DNA of 64,000 nt, from contig JXTC01000109.1 of NCBI GenBank assembly GCA_002914845.1, positions 216,058 through 280,057 of the forward strand. Direction: 5' to 3'. Made by a program: the position numbers and the translations under genes. This document shows, one piece after another, positions 25,452-43,059 of the stretch. Source of the DNA: Trema orientale (lineage: Eukaryota > Streptophyta > Magnoliopsida > Rosales > Cannabaceae). Each line of letters begins with the position of its first letter. Positions within the stretch are counted from its first letter, which is position 1. Below the pieces are notes generated by a model. That model made no database searches. It was not told where the DNA came from and saw only the letters and a list, made by a program, of their open reading frames with translations.

Positions 25452-26097
25452 ATTTTTTCTTTTTGAAAAATGGGCGTCTCTGGCTTACAGCATAAAAGGA
25501 TTATAATTTCAAACTCTTCAAAAAGAGAATTACGAAAAAATAGATCACAAACACACTAGAAACAAGATTTGTGGGTTACCATCAAGGGTAACAAGGGCCA
25601 CCAGTATCAATTGCCTTCACCTGCTTCTAGACTACGTTCTGGGTGGAGGAGACTAAGATACTCACATCTTCTGAGATCCACGCCCGAAGAAAAAAAAAAT
25701 AACTAAACCGTCTAATCATATCTAATCAGAGAAGGAATCTCATATTCAAGATCATATAAACGGCCTGAAAATCCACACAAAGATGGTATTATAACCAGAT
25801 CCAAGATCTGGACTTAGTAGAGAAATTAAAAACTGAAAGAGAAAAAAACTCTCATCCCTAAGGAAGAGATAGAAAGAAGAGAATGAAGAGGAGGAGGAGG
25901 AAAGGGAGCAAGAGGAGGAGGGGAAGGAAGGGAAGAGGAGAGAAGGTGGGAAAGGGGAGGCCAGAAAGGAAAAGAGGTCTTCCTCTCTGGCATCTACGAG
26001 TATTGCCTGAAGGAGAGTTCTTTTGATAGAGAGAGAAAAAAACTTAGCAGGAGAGATCAAATTATGCTTCAGTTGCTTATTTTTAGCTCTGAAACCC
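25452..26097 (-). mobile_element. Retroposed insertion of 646 bp with 15-bp target duplication
   Basis: The perfect 15-mer TATAGGCTCTAATAT flanks the segment at 25437-25451 and 26098-26112. On the minus strand it begins AGGGTTTCAGAGC and ends in an A-rich tail, as expected of a product made by LINE machinery. It contains a CT-rich, serine-rich frame on the minus strand (26060-25752) that I do not recognise. It could be a 5'-truncated LINE, a long SINE-like element or a retrocopy of a host mRNA. Confidence 0.7.
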
Positions 26098-26112
26098 TAT
26101 AGGCTCTAATAT

Positions 26113-28867
26113 TGGTGCCTCCAGAAAGAAGGAAAAAAAAAAGCTCTAATATTGGAGTTCAAAGTTCAACTACCCTCACCCGTAATTTCTTTTTTTTTTT
26201 TATAGAAAAAAAAAAAGAAAATGGTTTCTTTGCTTGTGTATATGTAGCATAATCTTAAGTCTCATGGCCCTATTCATGTGGAAAAATACATACTTGTTTA
26301 TGTCGCATCACTAGTGTTATAATCTTTTCTTCCAATATTAATTTCATTAACCAAAAGCAAAAACAAATAGTGTCTGCTTTATGTTACATTTTGTCTAGCA
26401 ATTTCATGTGTGTTCGATCAAGATCATCAGCTAGCACAGCTGACTATATTTTTTCTATTTTTTTTCCCTTATCATTATTATTCTGACCACCATGTCTTGA
26501 AGTGTCTGCTTCCTAACATCTGTCCCAGAAAGTATTAAAAAAACTTCCTAAAATTCAAACATTCCCATATCTCGACTTGAAAGAGCTCACTACAGGACAA
26601 ATTACATTAGGTGGGAGAATGAGAAAAATCATGACATGAAGGTCCATCTACGAGGCAACTAACATGATGGTGGAGTTGTCACAATGTCATGCAGCTAAAA
26701 AGTGGGGCGATAGATTAAATGACTTCTTCTTCCTTCTTTGTAGAGCAAAAATACATAATAGGTAATACAAAATACATAATATATATTATACATAAATCCC
26801 ATGAAACTGATAGACCCAATAAGGTTGGATGATCAATCCAACAAACTGCACTAAATAACGTCACGCTTAGGACAAATACAGTTCCATCCTCTTATTATCC
26901 ACTTTATTAATTTTTCATTTTTTGTTTTTAAATTTGGTAAGTCTTACTTTTTTCTCTAGTTGTCTGTTTCGATCATTATTTGCCATATGGTGGGTCTGAA
27001 TTGGGGGATTTAGATCGAGTTTATATTAAAATGGGGGGCAAGAATAATCTGACCTTGATTTTGGTTTTGGATTTTCGAAGAATAGGGCCGGCCTCGGTGG
27101 CAATAATATCATGGTTATGTTATATGTTATGTTCACTTTGGGAAAATGCTAAAGTAGAGCTAGTACTACTGAATCTGACCAATTTAGGTTGCGTCCTATA
27201 GGGGATTATGGGTCCTCTAAAATTTACTAGAATTGGGAAGCCCTTATTTATATGGAGGCCCCCTCGATCGACAAATGGAGCCCAAACCCTGTCAACTCAT
27301 CCTAACACAAAGCCATCGATCCATAATATTCCTATTGATCCTTGTGACCTTGGCTTTATTAATAATTATTAGACATGCATTAGTGTTATATATACTAGCA
27401 TAATATATACATATATATATATATAGCAAGCTGGAATATTGGCCTCTACAGTTATCCAAAAAGGTAATCCTTATTACTTTTGTGCACTGTTGGAAAAAGA
27501 AAAAAAGAAAAAAAATTATCCTCATATGTCCGGCCAAAACCAAATTATAAAGTATTAATTAGACAAAATCAGCCAACAAATTAATTAATGGACTTTTTGG
27601 TTTTGAACTTCCTATAATACCTACCTTAAAAAGGTCTCTAAAGACCCTAGTTTAATGAAACATAAGTACTACTCTCGGATTGAATTGTTAGTAGATTTAG
27701 CATTATATGGCAATATATCGGCCGGCAAGAAATCATGTAGTGAAGTAATTAAAATGCAACTAGCTAGCTAGAGAGATAGTGAGTCACATCCTAAGAAGAG
27801 AGAGAGAGAGAGAGAGAGAACAAATTAAATCATTTGGGAATTGTGGCTTGATGTTGTATGAACAGGCTAGAAGGACAAAGCCACCGTCCCATGTCGAGTT
27901 GGTGCTATGCCATTATGTCAATTTGAGGATTCAAATTGAGACAAGTCTTGGCGTTGTAGAAGAACCAAATAGTATTATTCCAAACCTTTTTTCCCATTAT
28001 AAGTACTACACTAACTTTAAATTAAAGTGATGTACATTATATATTGGTGGTCATGTTTGAGTTGCATACTGATCAGAAACCATATGAGGCGGTCGGCGTC
28101 AGCTATTGGATGAATGATTTTGCATTGTGGGGGATCCGATGTGCTACAAAAGAACTGACCCTGATTAAAAATTAAATATCCATGAGACATGTATCTTATT
28201 CTCACGAATTGGCTACTTTTATTTGTGAATTGTGATATATTTGGGACCCTTTTTATTAAGATTGGGAGACCACTTGATCAATAGATATTGTTGTAGAAAA
28301 CGAGCAGGCCGAGTAGTACTAGTGCTCATTAGTAATTAGATGTTACTATTATGATCAAATTAATTTGAATAATTAGATATGAATACACGGTATGTTAGTG
28401 TGACATTTTATTTCTGCAACTTGTCAGTTAGCCGGCCTCTAAATGATTTCTTGTATAGTGTTTGGAATTACATTGTACGACATGTTACATGTCAAATGCT
28501 TTTTTTTTAATTATTATTATTTTTATGGTATCCTAGTCATATATTCCTGTATGTAGTTTTGGGAGCAGGGTGGTTTATTCTTTTTGCTTGGACTAGGCAG
28601 TCCGCAGTTATTCATAGCCATGCTCCTGTTGGTACTTGAAAAAGGAAATAACGTTAAGAGTAAATATAAATGGAAAAAAAAGGAGAAAGTATGAGAAATT
28701 TATGTGTGTTTTTATGTTACTATATTTACAAAGGAAGGAAAAAAAGAATATTATATTTGTAAGAAAAAAAATGAAAATAGCATGAACGTGTATATATGAA
28801 CAATTGATTATACATATAATAATATCTCGATAGAAATAGAAATTTACATGGCAGAACAAGTTGCCAA
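26113..28867. other. Intergenic
   Basis: No gene recognised. A second partial copy of 'gctctaatattgg' follows the retroposon's right flank at about 26142. A GA microsatellite lies at about 27797-27819. Short frames in this stretch show no domain. Confidence 0.5.
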
Positions 28868-30925
28868 GCAGAAAACGACATGTCGTTTAATTTTGAAAGT
28901 TTTGTGTCGTTTTAGTTCTGAGTTTATTTTTGTCAGAAATTACATGTCGTTTTATCTGAACAGTAACTTGTCCCTTTATTCAACAAACAATCCGTTGTCA
29001 TTAATAAATTCAGTTTGTCCTGATGTTTAGGTCCAAAAATGACTAATCCTTTTTTTGTCCAGAAGAAAAATTATTTTACTTCATATTATTTTTGAGAGAG
29101 ATAAGGGAAAAGCTTATTGTTCTTTTAGTCGTGCACACATATAAACCAAAGGTCGTTTGTTTGTGATTTAAAAAAAAAAAAATGTTTTCGTATAAACAAG
29201 GTTTACTGCAAAACAAAATAAATTGTTTTATTTTACGGAATATACCTCAAGTTTTGCTTCTGCAAGATTATACATTTATGTTTAAAATCTATAAAAATAT
29301 ATACTTTTCATGTACAAATTAATCAAAATATATGTTAGTTACATTTTATAATACCTGATTATTTCTACCGTCAAACACTTAAAATTTGTTGAAAATAACT
29401 TTCAAAGAATCAACATAAATCACCCGATTTTTACGCATAAGGAGACTATTTGATAGATTTTAAATATAGAGATATGATTTTGTACATGTCTAAATTTGGA
29501 ATATATTTTGCAGAAAGGCTATTCTTCATATATATTTTTGCACGACATACCCTATAAATGTGTTTTTCCCAGTTCTCTCTCTAAAAAAAACGCTTAAGTA
29601 TGGGTTTGCGTCCATTTTTCATCATTTTTCATCATTGGTTTATTAGTGGACTTTAAATTATAGTTATTATACTATTTTGAATCATAACTTTATAATTTAG
29701 ATAATAAGTTATTATTATTTTTTAAATAATGGGTGACGAGAGAACTTGCGACAACCCAATAATATCTTGAACTTTGATATTATTGCAGTACTGGCCCTTC
29801 CATTGAAGAACATGTTAAAATTAAAATGAGATACTTAAATAAAAAATTCAGATATCAAATAGTAACAAAAATATAATTCGGAGGCTAATGGTGAAATTAA
29901 CCACTTATTTATTTATTATTTTATTTTTTGTGTTAAAAAAATCTCAAACGAAACTAATTTTACCATGATATTGTTTAATAAATACAACTTGATAATAGTA
30001 AGTGCTTTTTACAAAATCAAAAATAGTAATTATTTTTTTAGAATTATATTTTAATATAAGGTTCAAATTTTGGATTTTAACACTAGAAAAAGGGGTAAAT
30101 TTCACCAATGGGCAAGTGAATTATGGTCTTTGTAGTCTGTACTATTATTCTACTATTTTGGCCTTCAAATTTATTTAAATATTTATTATTTATTAATTGA
30201 CTGCTATTGGTTTTTAAATTTGGCGATAACTTTGATAAAGCCAATAGTAGTGCGACAAGAGCGAAGATTGGGTGACATACCATCTACTTGGAAAATTCGG
30301 AGGCTTTTAGTAAAATTAACCCATCATAAAAAGAATACGAAAAAGAAAAATGTAACAAACAACAGAAAATATTGTTCATAGAAGGCATGTCGTTTTCTAA
30401 CTTGTATACGACAAGATATTGTACTGTGAATGAGTTGCCGTTTAACCTATTTCTGACAGGACTTGGCACTAAAACGATACTTCCTTATACCATACGTCAA
30501 GAAAATTCTGAACGTTAACGACATTACGTTTTCTGTATTTCTTAAACGACAAACCAATGCTGAAATAGACACGAGACATCAATTTAGCACTGAGCACATG
30601 TAAACAAATACATTTTAGTCAATAAACGATTTGTCGTTTCATTTTAGGAATCCGTGCAAAAAAAATGGCTTGTCCTTTACGAGGAAAGATAACAAGAAAG
30701 CGTTGCATACGCTTAAACTGATTAAAAAAATAAGGAACATGTCAATGTGACAATGCCGACATGTTGTATGAATCAAACGACGGCAAACATTAAAGTAAAA
30801 ACGCAGTAACGTTTTAGTATTGCGAGCTTATACTAATAAACGACATGCCGTTTTCCTTACCAACACTTTGGCTCATATGATGGTATGTCAGAGTCGTTTC
30901 ACAACCGAAAACGACAGCGAGCTTC
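28868..30925. mobile_element. Possible non-autonomous DNA transposon bounded by AAACGACA motif arrays
   Basis: Many direct and inverted copies of AAACGACA/TGTCGTTT occur in two clusters, about 28870-29165 and 30380-30925, for example AAACGACATGTCGTTT at about 28876 and AAACGACATGCCGTTTT at about 30839. The 1.2 kb between them has none. Clusters of short motifs near both ends are characteristic of subterminal repeats in CACTA-type elements. I could not identify terminal inverted repeats or a target duplication. Confidence 0.4.
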
Positions 30926-30969
30926 AAAGGAGAGATTATAAATCTGAGAGCCAAATGTTATACTTTATA

Positions 30970-31140
30970 ATAGGGGGCAATTGCAAGGCGCTCTACCTTA
31001 AGGCATTTTCTCAATTAAAGAGCGTGAAGTCAAGGGTTCAAGCCCTCACGCTGCCCTTGGGAGCCCAACCGAATAGAGGTGGTTTTAGGAAATGAGCCAC
31101 CATCGATATCTCATCCGCCTTTTTTTATTACCAAAAAAAA
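30970..31140 (+). mobile_element. Possible tRNA-related SINE remnant
   Basis: A B-box-like AGGGTTCAAGCCCTCACG at about 31033-31050, a more balanced base composition than its surroundings, and a T-run followed by an A-run at 31120-31141 suggest a tRNA-related SINE of a different family from the 14/25 kb copies. No target duplication was found. MITE family M1 copy 2 inserted at its A-rich tail. Confidence 0.4.
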
Positions 31141-31143
31141 ATA

Positions 31144-31506
31144 GGGTCAATTGCAAAAAAATATTTTGAAGTTTGAGTATTCTGTAATTTAAATTCTGAA
31201 ATTTGGACTATACAAAATAATACCCTAAGATTAAGAATTTCTAAAAATTAATACATTGGAGTGACATTTTGATCAATTTTAGTAATAAAAAACAATAATA
31301 TCATCCACTAAAACTGGATTAATCATTATTATTCTTCTTAATTTTATGGATATTATTGTCTTTTATCACTTAGAGTTATTTTAAAGTCAACTCAGGTATT
31401 AATTTTAAAAAATTCCTCATCTCAATGTATTATTTTATAGAGTCCAAACTTTAAGATTTAAATTGTAGAATACTCAAACCTCAGAGTATTTTTTTGCAAT
31501 TTACCC
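31144..31506. mobile_element. MITE, family M1, copy 2
   Basis: Terminal inverted repeats GGGTCAATTGCAAAAAAATA (left) and the complement of GGGTAAATTGCAAAAAAATA (right), with TA on both outer sides (31142-31143, 31507-31508), suggesting a TA target. It is internally palindromic over much of its 363 bp. Related to 20726-21093. Confidence 0.75.
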
Positions 31507-31539
31507 TACTTCATATATACACTTATAAAATGAATAAAT

Positions 31540-31965
31540 TAGCTATATACCACTTTTTTTTCCTCATTAATTAAATCTACCACCATACCACTTTTTAAAA
31601 ATAAATTATTGATGAATTCTTGACGGATTCTTGAACGATTCTTGACGTCAGCAGTGATCTTGATCAATTCTTGATGAATTTTTAATGGATTCTTGATGAT
31701 CTTGTTGAATTCTTGACATTGGCGATGATTTTGACGGGTTCTTAACGAATTCTTGACAGATTCTTGATAATCTTGATGGATTCTTGACAATTCCTGACAG
31801 ATTCTTGGCGTCAGTGGTAATCTTGACAGATTCTTGATGGATTCTTAACAGATTCTTGATGAATTCTTGACAGATTTTTAATTAATTCCCTCCCAAAAAG
31901 TAGAATCTAATAGTGGTGGTAAATTTAGTTAAACATTTGAAAAAAGTGGTAATTGTCTACTTAAC
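31540..31965. repeat. Foldback element enclosing a GATTCTTGA minisatellite
   Basis: Outer arms are inverted copies: 'ataccacttttt' and 'ctaccaccataccac' on the left, with counterparts 'gtggtggtaaatttag' and 'aaaaagtggtaat' on the right. Between them, at about 31607-31885, lie some 18-20 degenerate units of 14-16 bp based on 'gattcttgacagattcttga'. The array opens a minus-strand frame (31790-31539) whose repetitive peptide is a by-product of the repeat. Confidence 0.7.
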
Positions 31966-32598
31966 CCAAAAATAGATATTCATAGAATAATATTAGGTAT
32001 CCCAAAATTTATACCAAATTTTTTAATATCAACACATGTGACATGTAAATTGGCATCATTTAATTAGTAAATATGATTAATTTATTTGTGATAAATTCTA
32101 ATACACCAATTGAATAATGACAACTCATATGCCACATGTGTTAGTATTAAAAATTTGGTAACAATCTTGGTACACCTAACATCATCCATATGCATGTACA
32201 TGTATCCTTATACATATTGTAACACGTGTTTACACACTTGTAAATGTCCATAAACTTTAGTCTTTTCGAGGGAAGCTGTTTAGCAAAAATTCGTCTTACA
32301 TACAATAAATGATTTGGTTCTTTCATCGCTTAATTCTTCAGTAACAAAACATGAATTTTAATTCTATCCTAGATTTCCTTTATCATATTCTGCTGCGTGA
32401 CTCAATGTTATACTTTCTTTTCGTATAAAGCTACAAGCATTTACTGATGTAGCGAGTTTTCTGCCCATATATCACGAGTTCAGTTTATTTACTTATTAGA
32501 GCACCAAGACAAATGTATCACGTTTTAAAATTTTCATTTATATATATTCACATGTTATACGCAGATGGGTCTTTCTTATTCCTCAACCAGATTATTAA

Positions 32599-32604
32599 TT
32601 TATT
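32599..32604 (-). terminator. Candidate polyadenylation signal of PGM
   Basis: AATAAA on the minus strand, about 130 nt downstream of the PGM stop codon, in an AT-rich 3' region. Confidence 0.5.
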
Positions 32605-32732
32605 ACCTAAAAATACAACCAAAACTGAAGAGGACCAATATGTATAATAACTCAATACAAGGGTTAAAACAAAAAGGTGAATGGCCCATTTTTGCCTCTG
32701 CATGACTTGATCATATTCATCTACTTCTGCTT

Positions 32733-37709
<4,977 letters not shown>

Positions 37710-39170
37710 TGTTGATGAGAGCTTTTGAGAGATAGAAAGGTCTGAAAATCAGTGAGAAGTTGGAGAAGAAGATCTCAAGAGTGATCTGTACAAGCGGAGA
37801 GGATCCATTGGACGCCACATGTACTTTTGTGGAAAACAAAAAACAATATCTTTTCTTCAATGTCACGATGTGAACTACTTTTGCCATGAATCTATTTTAC
37901 TTGTTTTAATTATTTTTTGTTTAGTTTTCACAATATTTCTTTCTTCATACATTACTTTGTCATCCTTGAAGAAAATAAAAAAAAATCCTTCTCTCACCTC
38001 TTTTATCTTTATTTGTACTCCTTGCCAATTGAAAAGCCAATTTACCATTTTTATTTTGTAACTAATTTGTCACTCTCTTCTCTCACTTTATTGTGTCACT
38101 TATTAAAGTTTTAGATATTTTAATAGAATTTAACGTATTAAACAATGACATAACATAAAAAAGAAAGAACAGAAAAGAGTGCTATTAACACTCTTTCTAA
38201 GAATTATACATTGGCGTATTAAATTACACAATTTGGAAATATTTTGGAAGAAATCACATTAATATTTTGAAAGAACTCACATAATAAAGGGTTGACTAGC
38301 TATTTGACCTCTTTTTTTTTTTTTGGTCTAAAATTTAGTATATGAACAAATTCAGAAGTTTATAACTAAATGTCCAACTCACTTAATGACAAAAATGGAA
38401 ATATAACGTATTCCACAATTAAAGTTTTAAAAGAAAGTGACATTTAGTTATAACTTTTAAAATATGGACACTTACTCAAACTAATTTAAAAAATTAAATT
38501 TCCACCTAATTTTCTCCATAATAATTACTCTTAGCCCAAAAGAAAAGCTAGTAACCATTTTTATTATGTAATTAATTTATCATGAACTAGGCTTGTCATA
38601 CCATGTATAATCTAGGGATGAGCAAATTAAACTGTCAAACCAAATCAATCCACAGTGTGGTGTAGTTATTTCACTCTATGGTCCAAATTTTCTCTACTAT
38701 GTGGTGTGGTTTAGAACGCGAAATAAGATTTCTATTTTCACAATTAATCATATCGCATTAAATTATATTAATTTTAAAAATATTCTTACACATAAAATTA
38801 CATTTGTATACAATTATAAATATGTTAGAAACTAAGTCTAATATATTTAAATATTCTTCCAAATAACATTTCTATTTTGTTGGATTTGTAAATATTATAA
38901 TTTTAGGGCTGATTGGTTTGAGATTTAAAAACATATTTTCAGAAAGAGTGTATTGGAAACAACAATTCAGATTTTGTTAATGAAAATATGCATTTGAAAA
39001 TGTGATCGGTTGCATTATCTATTTATTATTCCGAGTTAAAAAAATATTGAAATTGTGATTGGTTGGCCGATTTCAAAACTTACTTATACATGATTTTTTT
39101 TTTTAAAAAAAATCAAGAATGGTACGCTTTTATTATCATCATTATTATTATTATTGAAATAATTTAGATG

Positions 39171-39212
<42 letters not shown>

Positions 39213-39321
39213 TATTATGGTTATATTTTAGAAAGTAATTTTTTTTTCGTCAATATTCATTGTGTTACCGTTGATTATATATTTATTATTTTAGTAAGAA
39301 TTATGATAACCATATTATAAA
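37710..39321. other. PGM upstream region and intergenic DNA
   Basis: Presumed PGM 5' UTR and promoter, directed leftwards, with no obvious TATA box. Beyond about 38.1 kb the DNA is AT-rich with no gene. An ATT microsatellite lies at about 39172-39217. Confidence 0.5.
39172..39217. repeat. (ATT)n microsatellite
   Basis: About fifteen ATT units with one interruption. Confidence 0.9.
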
Positions 39322-40404
39322 TCTATTCTATATATAATAAGCGGCATAAGAGCTTGATGAATAGTACATTTTCTGCCACAAATTTTTTTTGACCAATTTT
39401 CTGCTCACCGTCTATTAGATCTAATGACCCTAATAAGCTTTAGGAGTCATATATGTACAATTGTTTGGGGTTTTTCTAAAGTATTTTATTTTCATGTGGG
39501 ACTTATTTAGTTACCAAATTTTTCACTTTTTTTTAATATATTTTTTTATTTTATTTATTTCTTTTTTCTTTTTTCTGCGTGCTTAACTTTACAGGCACTG
39601 TGTGATACGTTTTTTTTTTTTTTAAATTCTCTTTTTTTGAAATAAATCCCATGTACGTGTCAAATGGTTAAGATTTTGTCCGCTTCTATTTTTTTTTTTT
39701 TTCAAATCTTATGAACTCCTAGATAAATATGTAATTATAGTGGATCCCATGAAGCATTAAACTGTGAATGATATCTTTTACACTCTTATGTTTTTTTTTT
39801 GTTTGATATAGATCACAATTTTCAAGTTATAAAATAGACAAGTGTGATATTTTTTTTTTTAAAAAAAGGTGTTGATAAATATTTTCTTTTAAAAATTTTC
39901 CCTAAGTCTTTTTAACTCATACAATTTCAGAATTAAAGATAAAAAGGTTAAACAAGTTCTTTTCAAAAAAAAAAAAGAAAAGAAAAAGGTAAAACAAGTT
40001 TTCATATACGTGTTTTTAGCTGTTTTTTTGGTGTATGATTATTTTAGTTTTTGTTCTCTTTTCATTTTATTTTGTCTTTTCTAATTTCGTTTTTTCTACA
40101 CAGTTTTTGTATTAAAAAAATCCCAATGCTTTTTTTATTTTTTAAGTATCTCCTCTTGGCTCATAACTATTATCTATTTGATTGGTTTTTGCTTAAAAAT
40201 AATAATATTCAATGTGATAATAATCATAAGGTAGAACATTATTATAGCAATATAATAGTATTAAAAAATAATTAGAAATTTGAAAGATTAAAATAGAATA
40301 TTATTTACTTTATTGATTATGTAAAAATGTGATCTTTATAAAAAGTAGTAAGTTTTTGGGCTAACGACGGAAGCACGTGCCTAAGGTATGTGCCTCAATA
40401 CTAG
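39322..40404 (+). mobile_element. Candidate non-autonomous Helitron (1083 bp)
   Basis: It starts TCTATTCTATATATAATAAG, a typical plant Helitron 5' end, preceded by A. It ends CTAG followed by T, consistent with insertion between A and T. Just before the end, GAAGCAC and GTGCCTC can pair as a 7-bp stem with one mismatch around a 12-nt loop. There are no terminal inverted repeats, no target duplication and no Rep/helicase coding. The hairpin sits only about 4 nt from CTAG, closer than usual. Confidence 0.55.
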
Positions 40405-40429
40405 TATAATTATATGGGGAAATTACACA

Positions 40430-40765
40430 ATATACGGTATTTCTGAAAATTTGTTTGAAAAATACGATAGTTTCGTATTTTTTAAGGTGCGATATAGTTT
40501 TTATTAGAAAAATACTGTTTTTTAAAAAATATTTAAAAAAATACCATTTTTTAAAAGAGTAATTACTTTCTGGTAACTAGTAACCAAAAATATCTATAAA
40601 TGATATATAACTGGTAATTAGTAACTAGTTTCTTGAAACCGATATCCAGTAATTATTTTAAAAATAGTATTTTTTAAATATTTTTTAAAAAGTGATATTT
40701 CCCTAATAAAAATCGTACGAAAATTAGAAAAAAATCTGACTTCCGCATATTTATAATTTTTTTCA
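40430..40765. mobile_element. Foldback/MITE-like element
   Basis: Left-arm blocks 'ttttttaaaaaatattt' and 'aaaaataccattttttaaa' have inverted counterparts 'taaatattttttaaaaag' and 'aaaatagtattttttaaa' on the right. The centre repeats 'tggtaactagtaac'. Boundaries are approximate. Confidence 0.45.
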
Positions 40766-41381
40766 GTTTTTTAGGTATAAGTATTAGAAACCCTGACTAT
40801 ATGCCTTGTACATCCTTCCTTACCTTTTTTCGGTTTTTTAGGTATAAGTATTAGAAACCCTAATTATATGCCTTATACATCCTTCCTTACCTTGTTAAAA
40901 AATAACAATAAATATTAATAATAATAAAAAAAATCCCTCTCCTTCCTCTTTTGTTGGCTACAACGAACCCAGTACTCTATTGGCGGTGGCGATCATTCCC
41001 CTTCTCTGTTAACTACAAATCCAGTCTTATATATGCCAGCGGTTGCTAACAACCAGCCGACAATGATCCTTCCCTTGTACCTACCTCCTTCCATATCTCA
41101 AAGACAAGTTCCACAAGGAAGGACTCAAAATAACCGTAACGATCTCCACCGGCAACGACAGTAACAATCTCCATCAACAACGAGGTCTGATCACGACAAT
41201 AGCTCCTTCTTTCTTGACCCACATAGCAGCTACGTACTCCTATACCCATCACTTCGTCTCTCCTTTTGCAAAAAATACAAAACGACTTTTAATCGTTTTC
41301 AATTTTTTGCCTTGAAAGTCTCTAGTTTTCGAAAAGAGTTTTCGAACACAGTTTTGAAAACAGCCAACGTATCATAAGTTT

Positions 41382-42868
41382 TGTTTTAGAGTATTACTAC
41401 TAGTTATTAATAATTAACTTAGTATTGGAAAAAAAAAAAAAAGATTTAAGTGTCAATTATTATGATGAGCAAAAAAGTAAGACACATCTCTTACATATGT
41501 GTCAATATTTAAGGCTTTCTCAAATTAGTGAAAGACACATTGCTGCCCAAGTGTCACTAAGCCATGAATTCCCAAGCTCTCAAAGTCGGCTACCGCATCT
41601 TCACTATGCCTGTATATATATAATGCTTTGGCTTGTATTATGAGGGGACTAATGAATATGAGCCTTTTATTTCTCTCTTGCTCTGTTTTGCCAATTACTA
41701 TCTCTCTCTTCTTTAATTTCTTTTTCTTATACATTACCAAGTTTATATCATCATCATCACACCATTAGTTTGTTGCTTTCTCCAAACCCATCGTCAACAA
41801 ATTATCATCTCTTGTTCTTCTCGTAAACTTGGTCCTCAAGTTTAAACCCATACGCACTTATATACATGTATATGTGTATATAAATGATCATACACTTATA
41901 TTAGTATTATTATTAGTGTTGTTATTATATAGTATTGTGATCTTTGGTTATCAAGCTACTCTCTACAACTTCCTGCTTAATTTGTAGCACAATTTTGGGG
42001 AAATTTGTACTCTTTATCACAATCTCTTTGCATTATTACGCCTATACATATAGGTATATATACCTCTAATTATAACTGGTCCTATTTAAATTCCAGCTCT
42101 TTAATTTCAGTCATTTATTTTTCAATTATTTGTTATTATTGTATTTTTTGATGGTATGGATGATATTAACGCCTCAGAATTCTAATACCATTTAATTTAA
42201 TTCCATCTAGTATTATGGACGATATCGCCTTCGCCAATTACTAACTATTTACTTTTCTACACTTTATTTTTGTTGATAACTTTTAGTTGACAATATGGTC
42301 GGTTTACTCGCCTCAGTCAATTTCTAATGTTATTCCTGTTTATTATATCATTTTCATGCACACTAAGTGAGTCATCCTTGCAACTGCATATCTCATTGAG
42401 ACGCGTGGGAAGAGTTATTTTATTGCGACCGCCTATTCTATTTCGATACGTGGGAAGTGTTGTGATGACCCTTTCTAATGTCTACTTTAACGACCTAATC
42501 CAATAATCTATGTTTCGTCTTGATCAAATACAAGTATTGTTAATTAATTAAGAGCACAAATTCAACCTTCGAACATTAATGATCAATATGATCAGTTTAC
42601 TCGCTTCAGTTAATTTCTAATGTTATTCCTGTTTATTATATCATTTTCATGCACACTAAGTGAGTCATCTTTACAACCGCATATCTCGTTGAGACACATG
42701 AGAAGAGTTATTTTATTGTGACCACCTATTCTATTTCGAAACGTGAAAAATATTGTGATAACCCTTTCTGATGTGTACTTTAACGACCTAATCCAATAAT
42801 CTATGTTTCATCTTGATCAAATGCAAGTCTTGTTAATTAATTAAGAGCACAAGTTCAACCTTTGAACA
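41382..42868 (+). repeat. Left LTR with an internal 294-bp tandem duplication
   Basis: It begins TGTTTTAGAGTATTACTA and ends TTTGAACA. A TATATATA box-like run lies near 41613. The last 294 bp are present twice (42291-42584, then 42585-42878), explaining why this LTR is longer than the right one (1487 versus 1166 bp). The first copy also contains ATTAATG, the bases that follow the LTR, so the duplication spans the LTR/primer-site junction. Confidence 0.85.
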
Positions 42869-42872
42869 TTAA

Positions 42873-42890
42873 TGGCGACTCTATTAGAGA
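42873..42890 (+). other. Candidate primer-binding site
   Basis: TGGCGACTCTATTAGAGA starts 4 nt after the LTR end. TGG complements the CCA 3' end of a tRNA. The tRNA species was not assigned. Confidence 0.55.
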
Positions 42891-43059
42891 GTAGCTAAAG
42901 GGAAATTAGGTTTTTTTTCGATAATCCCAAGATCCACACAATTCATCTCGGACTTCTATCAAATCTCTTTCGCATCCCAGACCTCTATCCAAATTTCTTC
43001 TTCAAAAAAACTTGGACTTCCATCCATCCTCTTTCACAAAAATCATACCGAATCTTTAC

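Noticed and set aside
25752-26060. Serine-rich minus-strand frame resembling a signal or transit peptide
   Set aside because: It comes from a CT-rich tract in the 646-bp retroposon; no domain follows and no gene is called.
31539-31790. Minus-strand open frame of 83 codons with a repeated peptide
   Set aside because: The frame is generated by the GATTCTTGA minisatellite and has no domain or splice context.
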